A stretch of DNA of 58,343 nucleotides from Aquiluna sp. (GCA_018402615.1 JAGYIH010000003.1:1-58343), one strand, 5' to 3'. Positions 29,885-39,327 are shown, counted from the first letter of the stretch. Numbers and translations are program-made. The notes: generated from the sequence alone by a model not told the origin.

Positions 29885-32514
29885 TAGAGACTGCTTAGGG
29901 CCTTGTCGATGGCGGCTGACATGAGGTGTCCGTTTGGACCACCACCCTGAGCAAAATCAGGTCTGCCACCACCACCTCCGCCGAGAACCTCTGAGGCAAC
30001 CTTCACGAGATTTCCGGCCTTTACTTCGGTCTGAGAGATTTTCCCAACGGCACACATCACTACCGCAGCACCGTCAATGACGGTTCCCAAAAGGACGACC
30101 GAGTTCTCCCCCAATTTTCCAACTGCCGCATTGGTCAACTCTTTAAGAGAGTCAGAAGAGACGCCATCAACGGTTTGAGCCAGAACTTGCTTCCCAGCGA
30201 TCTCTTGTTTTGCTTCCAACAAGGCCGGGAGCTTAGCCAGCGCAAGTTTGCTTTGGAGTGAAGCCAGCTCGCGCTGCGTGCTTCGTAGCTCCTCCAGCGA
30301 GTCGGCAACACGGGACTCCAGTTCCTCCGCCGGAGCCTTGAAGGTTTGAGCCAGCTTGCGAATCAAATCGCGCTCTTGATGCAGAGCATTCAGGGCAGCT
30401 AGACCAACCATCGCTTCGATTCTTCTCGAACCAGAACCGACAGATGACTCGGTGGTAAGACTTACGAGCCCAATCTGCGAGCTGCGAGAGACATGGGTGC
30501 CACCGCAGAGCTCTCTAGACCAGGGCCCCCCAACCTGCACGACCCGAACGTCCTCATCGTAGGTTTCACCGAACAGAGCGATGGCGCCGAACTTCTTCGC
30601 CTCGGGCAGTGACATGAACTGAGCACTAACAGCCAGATCAGCTCTTATGGCGTGGTTTGAAACATCCTCGATATCGGACTTGGTTTTCTCGGACAGAGCT
30701 TCGCCCCAGCTAAAGTCAAGTCTTAGGTAGCCGGGTTTGTTGAATGAGCCAGACTGGAGCGCCTCTGGACCCAGTACCTGTCGCAGCGCTGCATGCACAA
30801 CGTGGGTTGCAGAGTGTGCCTGGCAGGCCCCGAGTCTCCACTCCGGATCGACAAAGGTCTCGGCAATGTTTCCGACCTCGACGCTTCCGGAACTGACTCG
30901 AACCCGGTGTGAAAAAAGTCCCTTCACTGGCTTCTGGACATCTATGACTTGAAGGACAAAGCCATCGCCTTGAATCGTGCCTGAATCCGCTGCTTGACCA
31001 CCAGATTCTGCATACAGCGAAGTCTTGTCAAGGAAGACCTCGCCAAGCTCGCCCTCACTCAGGGCTGGCACGCTCTCCCCATCTCTTACCAATCCAAGTA
31101 CTGTGCCCTGGCAGCTAAGGGACTCGTACCCGAGGAACTGTGTTTGACCTGATGCTCTGAAGGCGCTGTAAACCTGGAGTCCGGCGGAGCCGACCTTTTT
31201 GCTCTTGGCATCTTCTTTAGCTCTGGACTTCTGTTCCTGCATCAGAGCGTTGAAACTTTCCCGGTCGACCTGCTTACCTGCTTCCTGCGCAATCTCAACA
31301 GTTAGGTCAATCGGGAAGCCGTAGGTGTCGTGCAGCTGGAACGCAACCTCACCACTGAGAACTTTTTTCGTGCTCTCTAGGGCCTGGTCTAATACTTCGG
31401 TGCCTGAAACCAAGGTGCGCAAGAAGCCTGCCTCTTCGGCAATTGCTGCACGCTGCACCCTGGCAAAATTCTCATCAAGCTCCGGATATGCATCGACCAT
31501 GGCATTCTTGCTGGCGGCAAACAGATCACCAAGTCTTGGTTCGTTGACTCCCAGAAGCCTTAGGGCTCGCACTACACGACGCAACAGTCTTCGCAGCACG
31601 TAGCCGCGGCCCTCGTTCGAGACGGTTACGCCGTCACTCATTAGCATGAGAGCTGAGCGCACGTGATCGGCGATGACACGCATGCGGACATCGTCCTTCT
31701 CATTGGAGCCATACTCTTTGCCGCTAAGAGAGCTGGCAAGGTCAATAAGTGGCCTGATCTGGTCAATTTCGTAGATGTTCTCAACACCTTGAAGCAAAAA
31801 GGCAACTCGCTCAAGCCCCATTCCAGTGTCAATGTTTTTCTTGGGTAGGTCACCAAGAATCTCGAAGTGGTCCTTGGTTCCGCCGTCCGCTCTTTCGTAC
31901 TGCATGAACACGAGGTTCCATATTTCTATGTAGCGGTCCTCATCGGCTTCCGGTCCTCCCTCTGCACCATATTCCGGGCCGCGGTCGAAGTAGATTTCGC
32001 TACAGGGTCCTGCTGGTCCACGTTGACCAGTTGACCAGTAGTTGTCAGCCATGCCACGACGCTGGATACGTTCCGCGGGTATTGAAGTTTGCTCTAGCCA
32101 GTAACCAATAGATTCATCATCGTCTTCATAAACGGTCGCCCAGAGTCTTTCTGGGTCAAAACCCAGTCCACCCTTTTCTACCGGGTTGGTAAGCAGCTCC
32201 CAGGCGTAAGCGATTGCTTCCTTCTTGAAGTAGTCACCGAATGAAAAGTTGCCATTCATCTGGAAGAAAGTTCCGTGCCGAGTTGTCTTCCCAACCTCGT
32301 CGATGTCAAGTGTGCGCACGCACTTTTGAACACTGGTGGCTCGCTTATACGGGGCAGGTTCTACACCCGTCATGTACGGAATGAATGGCACCATACCCGC
32401 GACCACAAACATAAGAGTTGGATCTTGACTAATTAGTGGTGCGCTTGGGACAACTGTGTGACCCTTTGACTCAAAGAATTCAAGCCAGCGCCGCTTGATT
32501 TCAGCGGTCTTCAT
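29884..32514 (-). CDS. alaS: Alanyl-tRNA synthetase
   Basis: AlaS charges tRNA-Ala. The 876-residue protein has the class II catalytic domain (TSVQKCVRTLDIDEVGKT; MNGNFSFGDYFK; DTGMGLERVAF). An editing domain follows, with zinc-type ligands in HSATHVVHAALR and CGGTHVSRSSQIG, then a C-terminal coiled coil and the glycine-rich C-Ala tail GGGGGGRPDFAQGG. All regions are intact. It starts 2 bp after a small membrane-protein gene. Confidence 0.97.
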   Translation of the reverse strand: MKTAEIKRRWLEFFESKGHTVVPSAPLISQDPTLMFVVAGMVPFIPYMTGVEPAPYKRATSVQKCVRTLDIDEVGKTTRHGTFFQMNGNFSFGDYFKKEAIAYAWELLTNPVEKGGLGFDPERLWATVYEDDDESIGYWLEQTSIPAERIQRRGMADNYWSTGQRGPAGPCSEIYFDRGPEYGAEGGPEADEDRYIEIWNLVFMQYERADGGTKDHFEILGDLPKKNIDTGMGLERVAFLLQGVENIYEIDQIRPLIDLASSLSGKEYGSNEKDDVRMRVIADHVRSALMLMSDGVTVSNEGRGYVLRRLLRRVVRALRLLGVNEPRLGDLFAASKNAMVDAYPELDENFARVQRAAIAEEAGFLRTLVSGTEVLDQALESTKKVLSGEVAFQLHDTYGFPIDLTVEIAQEAGKQVDRESFNALMQEQKSRAKEDAKSKKVGSAGLQVYSAFRASGQTQFLGYESLSCQGTVLGLVRDGESVPALSEGELGEVFLDKTSLYAESGGQAADSGTIQGDGFVLQVIDVQKPVKGLFSHRVRVSSGSVEVGNIAETFVDPEWRLGACQAHSATHVVHAALRQVLGPEALQSGSFNKPGYLRLDFSWGEALSEKTKSDIEDVSNHAIRADLAVSAQFMSLPEAKKFGAIALFGETYDEDVRVVQVGGPWSRELCGGTHVSRSSQIGLVSLTTESSVGSGSRRIEAMVGLAALNALHQERDLIRKLAQTFKAPAEELESRVADSLEELRSTQRELASLQSKLALAKLPALLEAKQEIAGKQVLAQTVDGVSSDSLKELTNAAVGKLGENSVVLLGTVIDGAAVVMCAVGKISQTEVKAGNLVKVASEVLGGGGGGRPDFAQGGGPNGHLMSAAIDKALSSL

Positions 32515-32516
32515 GG

Positions 32517-32720
32517 CTAGCTCTTAGGCGTGCGCTTTTTCGGAGGAGCCTTTAGCTCTTCCTCACGCTCTTGGTAGCCGTCGGCAACTGCGGTTGAGAA
32601 TTCTTTTGCCGCAGCCACAATTTCATCGACCGCTTCCTTTGCCCTGGGGTTGTCCCTCATTTGAGCCAAGCCGAACGCTCCAAGGCCGATTCCAGCTATA
32701 AACCATCCAAGTTTTGACAT
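32517..32720 (-). CDS. Small conserved membrane-anchored protein upstream of alaS
   Basis: The 67-residue protein has one N-terminal hydrophobic segment (residues 5-20), an acidic amphipathic helix (about 27-55) and a basic Pro/Lys tail ending KKRTPKS. I do not recognise a named domain. Small proteins of this build accompany the DUF948 gene before alaS in Microbacteriaceae-like genomes. The gaps are 7 bp to the DUF948 gene and 2 bp to alaS, so it is in the same transcript. Function unknown. Confidence 0.7.
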   Translation of the reverse strand: MSKLGWFIAGIGLGAFGLAQMRDNPRAKEAVDEIVAAAKEFSTAVADGYQEREEELKAPPKKRTPKS

Positions 32721-32727
32721 TTCTCTA

Positions 32728-33075
32728 CTACTTCCGCTTGCCCAGGGTTTTGAAAACGCCCTGCAGGACGCCTGCCATTTTCGTTAGGGGTGCTCCAACA
32801 GACGCCGTGAACACGGCCACAAGAGAATTGAAGTTCTCTGTGACCTGTTCGACGTCAGAGGTTATTTGGTCAAGCCTTTTTAGCTGCTTATTGGCTTCGG
32901 CAAGGGTGACCTTGGTTTCGGACAATAGTGGCTCGAACTCTTTGTTGAAGGTTTTTACAGTGGTGGCGGTCTCGTCAATCAGTTTGCCCAACTTCACCAG
33001 CGGGATGCCCAGAAATAGGACAAGCAATACTGCTGAAGCTGCGACAATGATCCCAGCGATTTCGCCACCGGTCAT
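32728..33075 (-). CDS. DUF948-type membrane-anchored coiled-coil protein
   Basis: The 115-residue protein has an N-terminal membrane helix (about residues 5-28) followed by a long amphipathic helix with heptad-like hydrophobic spacing and no cysteines. This matches the DUF948 family, which in Actinobacteria sits between rpsD and alaS. The function is not established. It follows rpsD by 5 bp and probably shares its transcript. Confidence 0.78.
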   Translation of the reverse strand: MTGGEIAGIIVAASAVLLVLFLGIPLVKLGKLIDETATTVKTFNKEFEPLLSETKVTLAEANKQLKRLDQITSDVEQVTENFNSLVAVFTASVGAPLTKMAGVLQGVFKTLGKRK

Positions 33076-33080
33076 TGTGA

Positions 33081-33710
33081 TTACCTTGCTGCGTAGTACT
33101 CAACCACAAGCTGAACTTCAGCGATCACGGGGACCTCTGCACGCTTGGGACGGCGGACTAGGGTGACCTGAAGCTTGTCCAGGTCAACGCTTAGGTACTC
33201 AGGAGTGTTTGCAAGCACATCGTTGTTTCCACCGTCGGCTGCTACCTGGAACGGCACTGTCTTCTCGCTCTTTTCGTGAACGTGAATTAGCTGTCCTGGC
33301 TTGACTCGGAAGGATGGGCGGTCAACGCGCTCACCATCAACGAGGATGTGGCGGTGAACCACCATCTGACGAGCCTGTGCGATGGTACGAGCCATTCCGG
33401 ATCGCATCACCAGAGCGTCAAGACGCATCTCTAGAAGCTCTACCAAGTTCTCACCAGTTAGGCCTTCTGCACGCTTTGCCTCCTGGAAAACCTTGCGTAG
33501 CTGAGCCTCGCGGATTCCGTATTGGGCACGAAGACGTTGCTTCTCGCGCAGACGCACTGCGTAGTCAGAGTCGCTCTTTCGCTTGGTGCGGCCGTGCTGG
33601 CCCGGTCCGTAGGGCCTCTTTTCCATGTACTTCGCAGCCTTTGGAGTTAGCGCGATGCCCAGGGCACGCGAAAGCCTCGTCTTGCTGCGGGATCTAGTTG
33701 TCTTCGACAA
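33081..33710 (-). CDS. rpsD: 30S ribosomal protein S4
   Basis: S4 nucleates 30S assembly at the 16S 5' domain. The 209-residue protein has the S4 N-terminal region (RSRSKTRLSRALGI, KRPYGPGQHGR) and the S4 RNA-binding domain (LEMRLDALVMRSGMARTIAQARQMV, HRHILVDGERV). The zinc-type cysteines of some S4 proteins are absent, so it is the C-minus form. The start is TTG with GAAAGG eight bases upstream. A long hairpin lies in the leader. S4 autoregulates in other bacteria; whether it does so here is open. Confidence 0.96.
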   Translation of the reverse strand: MSKTTRSRSKTRLSRALGIALTPKAAKYMEKRPYGPGQHGRTKRKSDSDYAVRLREKQRLRAQYGIREAQLRKVFQEAKRAEGLTGENLVELLEMRLDALVMRSGMARTIAQARQMVVHRHILVDGERVDRPSFRVKPGQLIHVHEKSEKTVPFQVAADGGNNDVLANTPEYLSVDLDKLQVTLVRRPKRAEVPVIAEVQLVVEYYAAR

Positions 33711-33736
33711 GCGGAACCTTTCAAACTTTTATAGTT

Positions 33737-33789
33737 GGATTTCAGGGGTTGTAGATTCCAGCCGCTGAATCTAAACAACCCCGAAATCC
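33737..33789 (-). promoter_or_regulatory. Long interrupted hairpin in the rarA-rpsD gap (rpsD leader)
   Basis: Three perfectly complementary segments nest around an 8-nt loop. They are 33737-33743 with 33783-33789 (7 bp), 33745-33752 with 33775-33782 (8 bp) and 33753-33758 with 33767-33772 (6 bp), with bulges of one and two bases. There is no T-run on either side, so it is not a typical intrinsic terminator for rarA. The outermost 7 bp overlap the likely rpsD -10 box, so the transcript would start within the hairpin's edge and carry the inner 14 bp at its 5' end. A role in mRNA stability or S4 control is inference. Confidence 0.6.
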
Positions 33790-33814
33790 TAGCAGTTGCA
33801 GGCTGATTCGTCAC
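33786..33814 (-). promoter_or_regulatory. Probable rpsD promoter
   Basis: On the minus strand GTGACG (33814-33809) and TAGGAT (33791-33786) are separated by 17 bp and match the -35 and -10 consensus at four of six positions each. The predicted start near 33779 gives a leader of about 70 nt to the TTG of rpsD. The -35 touches the rarA stop codon. This promoter would drive rpsD and the genes after it. Confidence 0.5.
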
Positions 33815-35043
33815 TACCCCTCAAGAATTTCCCGAATCAACCTAAGCCGCTCTTGCAGCACTCGCTCAAATCCCAAATCGCTGGGTTGGTAGTACTGGCT
33901 TGTCAGACTTGCATATTGCTGCTTGAGAATCCCTCTTTGATCGTCATGGGGATAGAGGTAGCCAACCGCTCCGGTAGAGCGCAGCGGAGCTGGAACAGGC
34001 GGCACGCTTTTCTCTTGCAAATCGGCCAGGGCGTTGTTGATCGCCAAGTATGCCCGGTTGGATTTTGGTGCAAGTGCAAGATAAATGGTCGCTTCAGCCA
34101 AGGGAATTCTTCCTTCTGGCATGCCTATTTTCTCTACTACTGACGCAGTGGCCTGTGCAATCACAAGTGCCTGTGGGTCGGCAAGCCCAACATCTTCAGC
34201 CGCCAGAATCATAAGCCGGCGAGCTATAAAGCGAGGATCCTCTCCCCCGCTGATCATCCTCGCTAGGTAGTGAATCGCGGCATCAGCATCGGAACCACGA
34301 ACACTTTTTATGAATGCGCTGATGGTGTCGTAGTGGACATCACCTTTGGCGTCGTAGGCAATTACATTTTCCGAAGCTGTCTTCGCTACCTCAAGATCAA
34401 CGAACTGGTTGGCCTGGGTCGCCGCATCCAAAATTGTGAGCGCTCTTCTGGCATCCCCCGAAGCAATTTCGGCCAGGTACTCGAGAGCCTCTGGAGTAGC
34501 CTTCTTGTCCTTCAATAGTGCATCGGTTTTTAGTGCCCGCCCCAGAATTAGCAGCAGGTCCTGCTTTCCCAGCGGCTCGAGTGAAATCACCAGGGATCTT
34601 GAAATCAAGGGCTTTATAACGCTGAAGGAAGGGTTTTCCGTGGTGGCGGCAACCAACGTTATCGCCCCCGACTCAACTGCCCCGAGCAGGGAATCTTGTT
34701 GAGACTTACTGAACCGGTGGATTTCATCCAGGAACAAAACAGTGCTCTGGTCAAAAACGTCTCTGGATTTTTTGGCCTCTGAAATCACATCACGGACTTG
34801 GGCAACACTCGCACTTACGGCGGATAGCTCAACGAACTTGGCGTCGGCGCGCTGCCCAATCAGCCTGGCAAGTGTTGTTTTTCCACTTCCTGGAGGGCCC
34901 CATAAGAGAACCGAAGAGAATCCCCCACTCTCAGCAGAGATGAGTCTGGCCAGCGGACTTCCAGGTTTGAGCGCTCGTTCTTGTCCTAGGACATCACCAA
35001 CATCAGTTGGTCGCATTCTGGAAGCGAGAGGTTCAATAGCCAC
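33814..35043 (-). CDS. rarA: Replication-associated recombination protein A (RarA/MgsA)
   Basis: RarA is an AAA+ ATPase acting at stalled replication forks, related to clamp loaders and RuvB. The 409-residue protein has Walker A GPPGSGKTTLARL near residue 52, Walker B LFLDEIHRFSKSQQDSLL, sensor 1 LVAATTENPSFSV, and the C-terminal tetramerisation part with YLYPHDD and QYASLTSQYYQP. It starts with GTG. A TAGAAT -10 box ends six bases before that GTG, so the mRNA may be leaderless. Confidence 0.94.
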   Translation of the reverse strand: MAIEPLASRMRPTDVGDVLGQERALKPGSPLARLISAESGGFSSVLLWGPPGSGKTTLARLIGQRADAKFVELSAVSASVAQVRDVISEAKKSRDVFDQSTVLFLDEIHRFSKSQQDSLLGAVESGAITLVAATTENPSFSVIKPLISRSLVISLEPLGKQDLLLILGRALKTDALLKDKKATPEALEYLAEIASGDARRALTILDAATQANQFVDLEVAKTASENVIAYDAKGDVHYDTISAFIKSVRGSDADAAIHYLARMISGGEDPRFIARRLMILAAEDVGLADPQALVIAQATASVVEKIGMPEGRIPLAEATIYLALAPKSNRAYLAINNALADLQEKSVPPVPAPLRSTGAVGYLYPHDDQRGILKQQYASLTSQYYQPSDLGFERVLQERLRLIREILEG

Positions 35044-35048
35044 ACGCG

Positions 35049-35071
35049 AATTCTAGGCAACACCTAGAATT
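35049..35071. promoter_or_regulatory. Palindromic divergent promoter of rarA and the cyclophilin gene
   Basis: A perfect 9-bp inverted repeat (AATTCTAGG, spacer CAACA, CCTAGAATT) fills the 53-bp gap between two divergent genes. Each arm contains TAGAAT read outward, so each arm supplies a -10 box: minus 35055-35050 for rarA and plus 35065-35070 for the cyclophilin gene. On the rarA side the box ends 6 nt before the GTG, the spacing of leaderless actinobacterial mRNAs. On the other side the leader would be about 20 nt with GGTGGG before the ATG. A protein-binding operator is also possible. Confidence 0.5.
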
Positions 35072-35096
35072 ACCGTTTGCGATTAATGGTGGGCAA

Positions 35097-35868
35097 ATGA
35101 AAAACGATTCCAAACTAGACAACTATCTGGCCAAGCAAAGGCTCAAGGATGAGCGATCATCCCTGACAAAGCGCGACAACCGACTATTCCCGGCCGTGGC
35201 TGTCGGTGCATTGGTATTGGCACTGCTGGGTCAGTTCACCTACTTCAGCTTCGGCCCAGGATCAAACACCAATGAGGTTTCTCAGCAGCAAGAGACGTTG
35301 GATCCTGAAGCCGGCGAAGAGCCAACTGAAGAGCCGCAAAACGATTCCGCCGTGCCCGACCCGATGTTGAGTGAGAACAGAACTTGGCAAGGTTCGCTGG
35401 CCCTGAACGGCTCTGAGATTGGCTTTGAATTGGATGGCGCTCAAGCGCCCCAAGCCGTAGCGAACTTTGTATCGCTTACCCAGTCGGGCTATTTTGAAGG
35501 TGTGAGCTGTCACCGGCTTCGGCGGTATTTTTGTCCTGCAGTGTGGCGATCCTGATGGCACTGGAGCCGGAGGACCTGGTTACTCTTGGGGTGTTGAAAG
35601 TGCTCCCGCCGATGACATTTACGAAGCCGGGGTTGTGCAATGGCGAGTTGGCGGTAATGACTTCAATGGGGTCACAATTCTTTATCGTCTATGACCAGTC
35701 CCAAATTCCCTCGGACAATGTGGTGGTTACACGTCTGCTGGCCGCCTAACATCTGGTCTAGATGTTATTGCAGTCGATAGCCGAAAAGGGAACTGCAACA
35801 CGACACCTGCACCGGAGATGGCCCGCCAATTAAGGCCAGTTGTAATGACATTGGTTTCGGTAGAGTAA
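35097..35868 (+). pseudogene. Membrane-anchored cyclophilin-type peptidyl-prolyl isomerase, frameshifted
   Basis: The N-terminal 140 residues are open: a charged cytoplasmic stretch, one membrane helix at about residues 30-48, an acidic linker rich in Glu and Pro, then the start of a cyclophilin domain (GSEIGFELDGAQAPQAVANFVSL, GYFEGVSCHRL). After 35515 the domain continues in other frames with GGIFVLQCGDPDGTGAGGPGY, the signature NGSQFFIVYDQSQIP and GRLTSGLDVIA. The best end is the TAA at 35866-35868. This is the actinobacterial extracytoplasmic PPIase type. Several indels are needed, in a patch that also breaks the next gene. Confidence 0.78.
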
Positions 35869-35892
35869 AGCCTCAATAGCTAGGAGACACCC

Positions 35893-37105
35893 TTGCAAAC
35901 GAACTTGGTTTGAATTAGCGTCGACGATAGCAACACCGTCTTCGTAAACGACAATGGCACCAAAGAGCGTCAGGTCGGCCCGGTATCGAATAATGACCTG
36001 CTGAGGCTCTTGCATACTTCGCGAAGAAGTTTGAAGACCTTGAGGCCCAGGTCGAATTTTGGAGCAACTTGAGTGGCCGCTGGCATCACCGACTCGAAGA
36101 GCTTAAGGCTGGGCGATGCCCTTTCCAAAGCTGAAAGAACCAAACGTTATTGGCAATATTCAGCACTTCGTGACAGGGCAGCCAAGTTAGCTGCCGGCAT
36201 CGAAGTGCTGCGAAAAGGCCATAGCCGAGCGTGGTGAGCAAATCATCAAGGCGTTGGCTGAGAAAGAGGAAATTGCATCTAAGGCCGAAGCTCTAATCAA
36301 AAATCTTGGTGGCGTGAATTGGAAAAAGTCCGCAGCCGAGATGACAGAACTTTTCGAGTCCTGGCAGAAGCTTCAAAAAGAGGGACCAAAGATTCCAAAA
36401 GCTCAAACAGACCCTATCTGGAAGCGTTTCTCACAGGCTCGCGCAAAGTTTGAGGCAGGTCGCAGAAGTTACTTCGCAGAGCTTGATAGCAAGTTCAAAG
36501 AGGCCAAGAAGGTGAAGACCACGCTCGCCGAGGCGGCCGAGGGATTGGTGTCAAAGGGCTCAGAAGCAGCTGCAGAGTATCGCAGGCTACAGGATCAATG
36601 GAAGGCTGCTGGCAAGGCTGGCAAGGTTGAGGATGCCCTCTGGAGTAGATTCAGGGCCGCCGGCGATGCAATCTTTGCCGCTAAGAAGGAGCAGGAAAGC
36701 GAACTTAAGGCCACTCAGGCGGAAAACCTGAAAGCCAAGATGGAACTACTCCTAAAGGCTGAGGCGATAAACGTTTCCGATCTGGCAAAGGCAAAAACTG
36801 AGCTGGGTCAAATTCAATCTCAGTGGGTAAAAGTTGGCCACATACCTAAGGACGATATTCGCAAGGTCGAAGATCGAATGAAGAAGGTTGAAAAGTCAAT
36901 CACAGATGCCCAGGCAGATGAGTGGCGTCGTTCGGACCCCGCGGCTAAAGCGCGCTCAAACTCTCTAGTCGAGCAACTTGAGACCGCTATTTCAGCCTTG
37001 GAAGCGGAGTTGGCAAAGGCTCCGGCGGCAAAGAAGAAGGATGTTCAAGAGCAGATTGACGCTCGTAAATCTTGGCTTGTTGCAGCCCAACAGGCCGTGA
37101 ACTAA
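35893..37105 (+). pseudogene. DUF349 domain protein, 5' part frameshifted
   Basis: From 36254 to the stop at 37105 the frame is open for 283 residues of Lys/Glu-rich helical repeats typical of DUF349 proteins, with recurring motifs such as DPIWKRFSQARAKF and EDALWSRFRAAGDAIF. Upstream text from about 35893 shows the family N-terminus in shifting frames: GRVDDSNTVFVNDNG, KERQVGPVS, then YFAKKFEDLEAQV near 36020. The TTG at 35893, with AGGAG upstream, is the likeliest start but is unproven. The function of DUF349 proteins is unknown. The stop overlaps the convergent relA stop. Confidence 0.75.
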
Positions 37106-39327
37106 GAGCCCTTCACTCGGTAGACGTCGTACACGGCTTCAATTCTTCGCACCTGATTTAAAACATGATCCAAATGTGCTGGGTCTGCCATCTCAAAAAC
37201 AAACTTGCTGAGCGCGACCCGGTCTCGGCCGGTTGATACAGACGCACTGAGAATGTTGACATGATTCTCGGTTAGCACTCTGGTTACATCGCTAAGCAAC
37301 CCTGCCCTGTCCAGAGCCTCGATTTGAATCTGGACCATAAAGACGCCTCGGGAATCTGTGGACCAAGAAACCTCAACTACACGCTCCGGATTAAGCCCGG
37401 ATACGTTGCTGCAGTCCTGACGATGAACCGAGACCCCATCTCCTCTGGTTATGAAACCGATAATTGGGTCCCCTGGCACCGGCGTGCAACATCTGGCCAT
37501 CTTGGTCATCACGTCGTCCGAGCCCTTCACCATGATGCCCTGGTTGGCCTTTCTAGGTCCGCGAAGGGATTTGGGTAGCTGTACTGGTATTTCCTCAGTG
37601 GTTGGTTCTTCGGAGAGTCCCTGCAGCTGCTTTATCCGCTCGATTACAGATGCAACTGATATCTGTCCCTGCCCCAGTGCATTGAACAGCGAGAGCAAAT
37701 CAGGCAGCTTTTGCTCACTGGCTATCGTTCCCAGGGTCTCGGAGTTTATTAGGGATTGAACTGGCAGGCCTTGGCGCCGAAGCCCCTTTATTAGTGCCTC
37801 CTTGCCATCCTCCGTGGCTATTTCTCGACGTTCCTGGGTGAAGTAGTGCTTGATTTTTGCTCGCGCCCTGGGAGAGGCAACAAAGTTCAGCCAGTCCTTT
37901 GAGGGACCCGCGTTTTCGGACTTACTCGTGAGAACTTCGACGGAGTCCCCTGCCTGCAGTTTGCTCTCGAGCGGGACCAGTCGACCATTGATCTTCGCTC
38001 CAATTGTCTTGTGACCAACCTCCGTGTGAACAGCGTAGGCAAAATCGATGGGAGTGGAACCGGCGGCGAGACCAACGACCTTTCCCTTCGGGGTGAAGAC
38101 GTATAGCTCCTTGGCACCGATTTCAAACCTGAGGTTGTCCAAAAACTCCCCGGGATCGGCTGTCTCTTCTTGCCAGTCACTGAGCTGTTTGAGCCAGGCG
38201 TAGTCAATGTCGCTATCGGGCTTCCCCGCTTGCGCCTTATATTTCCAGTGGGCCGCAACTCCGAACTCAGCTCTCTGGTGCATCTCCTGAGTTCGGATTT
38301 GAATTTCTACCGCCCTGCCCTCCGGGCCTATAACCGTGGTGTGCAGTGACTGATAGAGATTGAACTTGGGCATTGCTATGTAGTCTTTGAATCGTCCCGG
38401 TAGGGGCGACCACTTAGCGTGGATAGCCCCCAAGGCTCCATAGCAATCCTTGACTGAGGCAACTATCACACGGATACCAACCAGGTCGTAGATGTCATCA
38501 AACTCACGACCTCGAAGCACCATCTTTTGGTAGATGCTGTAAAACTGCTTTGGGCGTCCGTCAATCTTTGCCTTGACCTTGCTGCCTCGAAGTTCGGTTC
38601 CAATCTCTTCGATTACGTTCTCCGTATATTCCGCTCGAAGTGGATTGCGCTGGGTAACCAGTGAAACGATCTCTTCAAAAACCTTTGGATACAAAACAGC
38701 GAAGCTGATGTCCTCGAGCTCAGATTTGATGGTGGAGATACCCAGTCGGTGTGCTAGCGGAGCATAAATCTCCAAAGTCTCCTGCGCCTTGCGCTTTGCC
38801 GATTCGATCGGCACAAATCCCCAGGTGCGGGCGTTGTGAAGCCGATCCGCAAGCTTGATTACCAGTACCCGCACATCCTTGGACATGGCCACGACCATTT
38901 TGCGCATTGTTTCGGCCTGGGCGCTATCTCCAAATTTAACCTTGTCAAGTTTTGTGACACCGTCGACAAGCAGGGCCACCTCGGCACCGAATTCCGTCTT
39001 TAGCATTTCGATTGAGTAATCAGTGTCTTCCACGGTGTCATGAAGCAACGCGGCGGCGATGGTCGCCGGTCCGGACCCCAGATCGCCCAGAATTCTTGCG
39101 ACTGCCAGAGGGTGAGTTATGTACTCCTCGCCCGACTTCCGAGTTTGTCCCTGATGATATTTTTCGGCCGTTCTAAAAGCACGCTCGATTACCTGGTACT
39201 CGGCCTTGGGATGATTGAATTTGACAATCTTTATTAGTTCAGCAAGGTCTGTTCCGTATGAGGTTGATGACCTGGTGAAGATTCTGGGCAGTCGATTGCG
39301 CAGCGAGTTGGCTAGGGAATCCGACAT
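37102..39327 (-). CDS. rel: Bifunctional (p)ppGpp synthetase/hydrolase RelA/SpoT (Rel)
   Basis: Rel makes and degrades (p)ppGpp. The protein has an N-terminal HD hydrolase domain (YITHPLAVARIL; LLHDTVEDTDY), a synthetase domain (KIDGRPKQFYSIYQKM; IYDLVGIRVIV; YQSLHTTVIGP), then TGS (FTPKGKVVGLAAGSTPIDFAYAVH) and a C-terminal ACT domain. An intact HD motif predicts a bifunctional enzyme, as usual in Actinobacteria. I chose the ATG at 39327 because AAGGAG lies five bases before it; a GTG two codons upstream is less well placed. It follows secF by about 27 bp with no apt gene between, unlike the common secF-apt-relA order. Confidence 0.95.
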   Translation of the reverse strand: MSDSLANSLRNRLPRIFTRSSTSYGTDLAELIKIVKFNHPKAEYQVIERAFRTAEKYHQGQTRKSGEEYITHPLAVARILGDLGSGPATIAAALLHDTVEDTDYSIEMLKTEFGAEVALLVDGVTKLDKVKFGDSAQAETMRKMVVAMSKDVRVLVIKLADRLHNARTWGFVPIESAKRKAQETLEIYAPLAHRLGISTIKSELEDISFAVLYPKVFEEIVSLVTQRNPLRAEYTENVIEEIGTELRGSKVKAKIDGRPKQFYSIYQKMVLRGREFDDIYDLVGIRVIVASVKDCYGALGAIHAKWSPLPGRFKDYIAMPKFNLYQSLHTTVIGPEGRAVEIQIRTQEMHQRAEFGVAAHWKYKAQAGKPDSDIDYAWLKQLSDWQEETADPGEFLDNLRFEIGAKELYVFTPKGKVVGLAAGSTPIDFAYAVHTEVGHKTIGAKINGRLVPLESKLQAGDSVEVLTSKSENAGPSKDWLNFVASPRARAKIKHYFTQERREIATEDGKEALIKGLRRQGLPVQSLINSETLGTIASEQKLPDLLSLFNALGQGQISVASVIERIKQLQGLSEEPTTEEIPVQLPKSLRGPRKANQGIMVKGSDDVMTKMARCCTPVPGDPIIGFITRGDGVSVHRQDCSNVSGLNPERVVEVSWSTDSRGVFMVQIQIEALDRAGLLSDVTRVLTENHVNILSASVSTGRDRVALSKFVFEMADPAHLDHVLNQVRRIEAVYDVYRVKGS

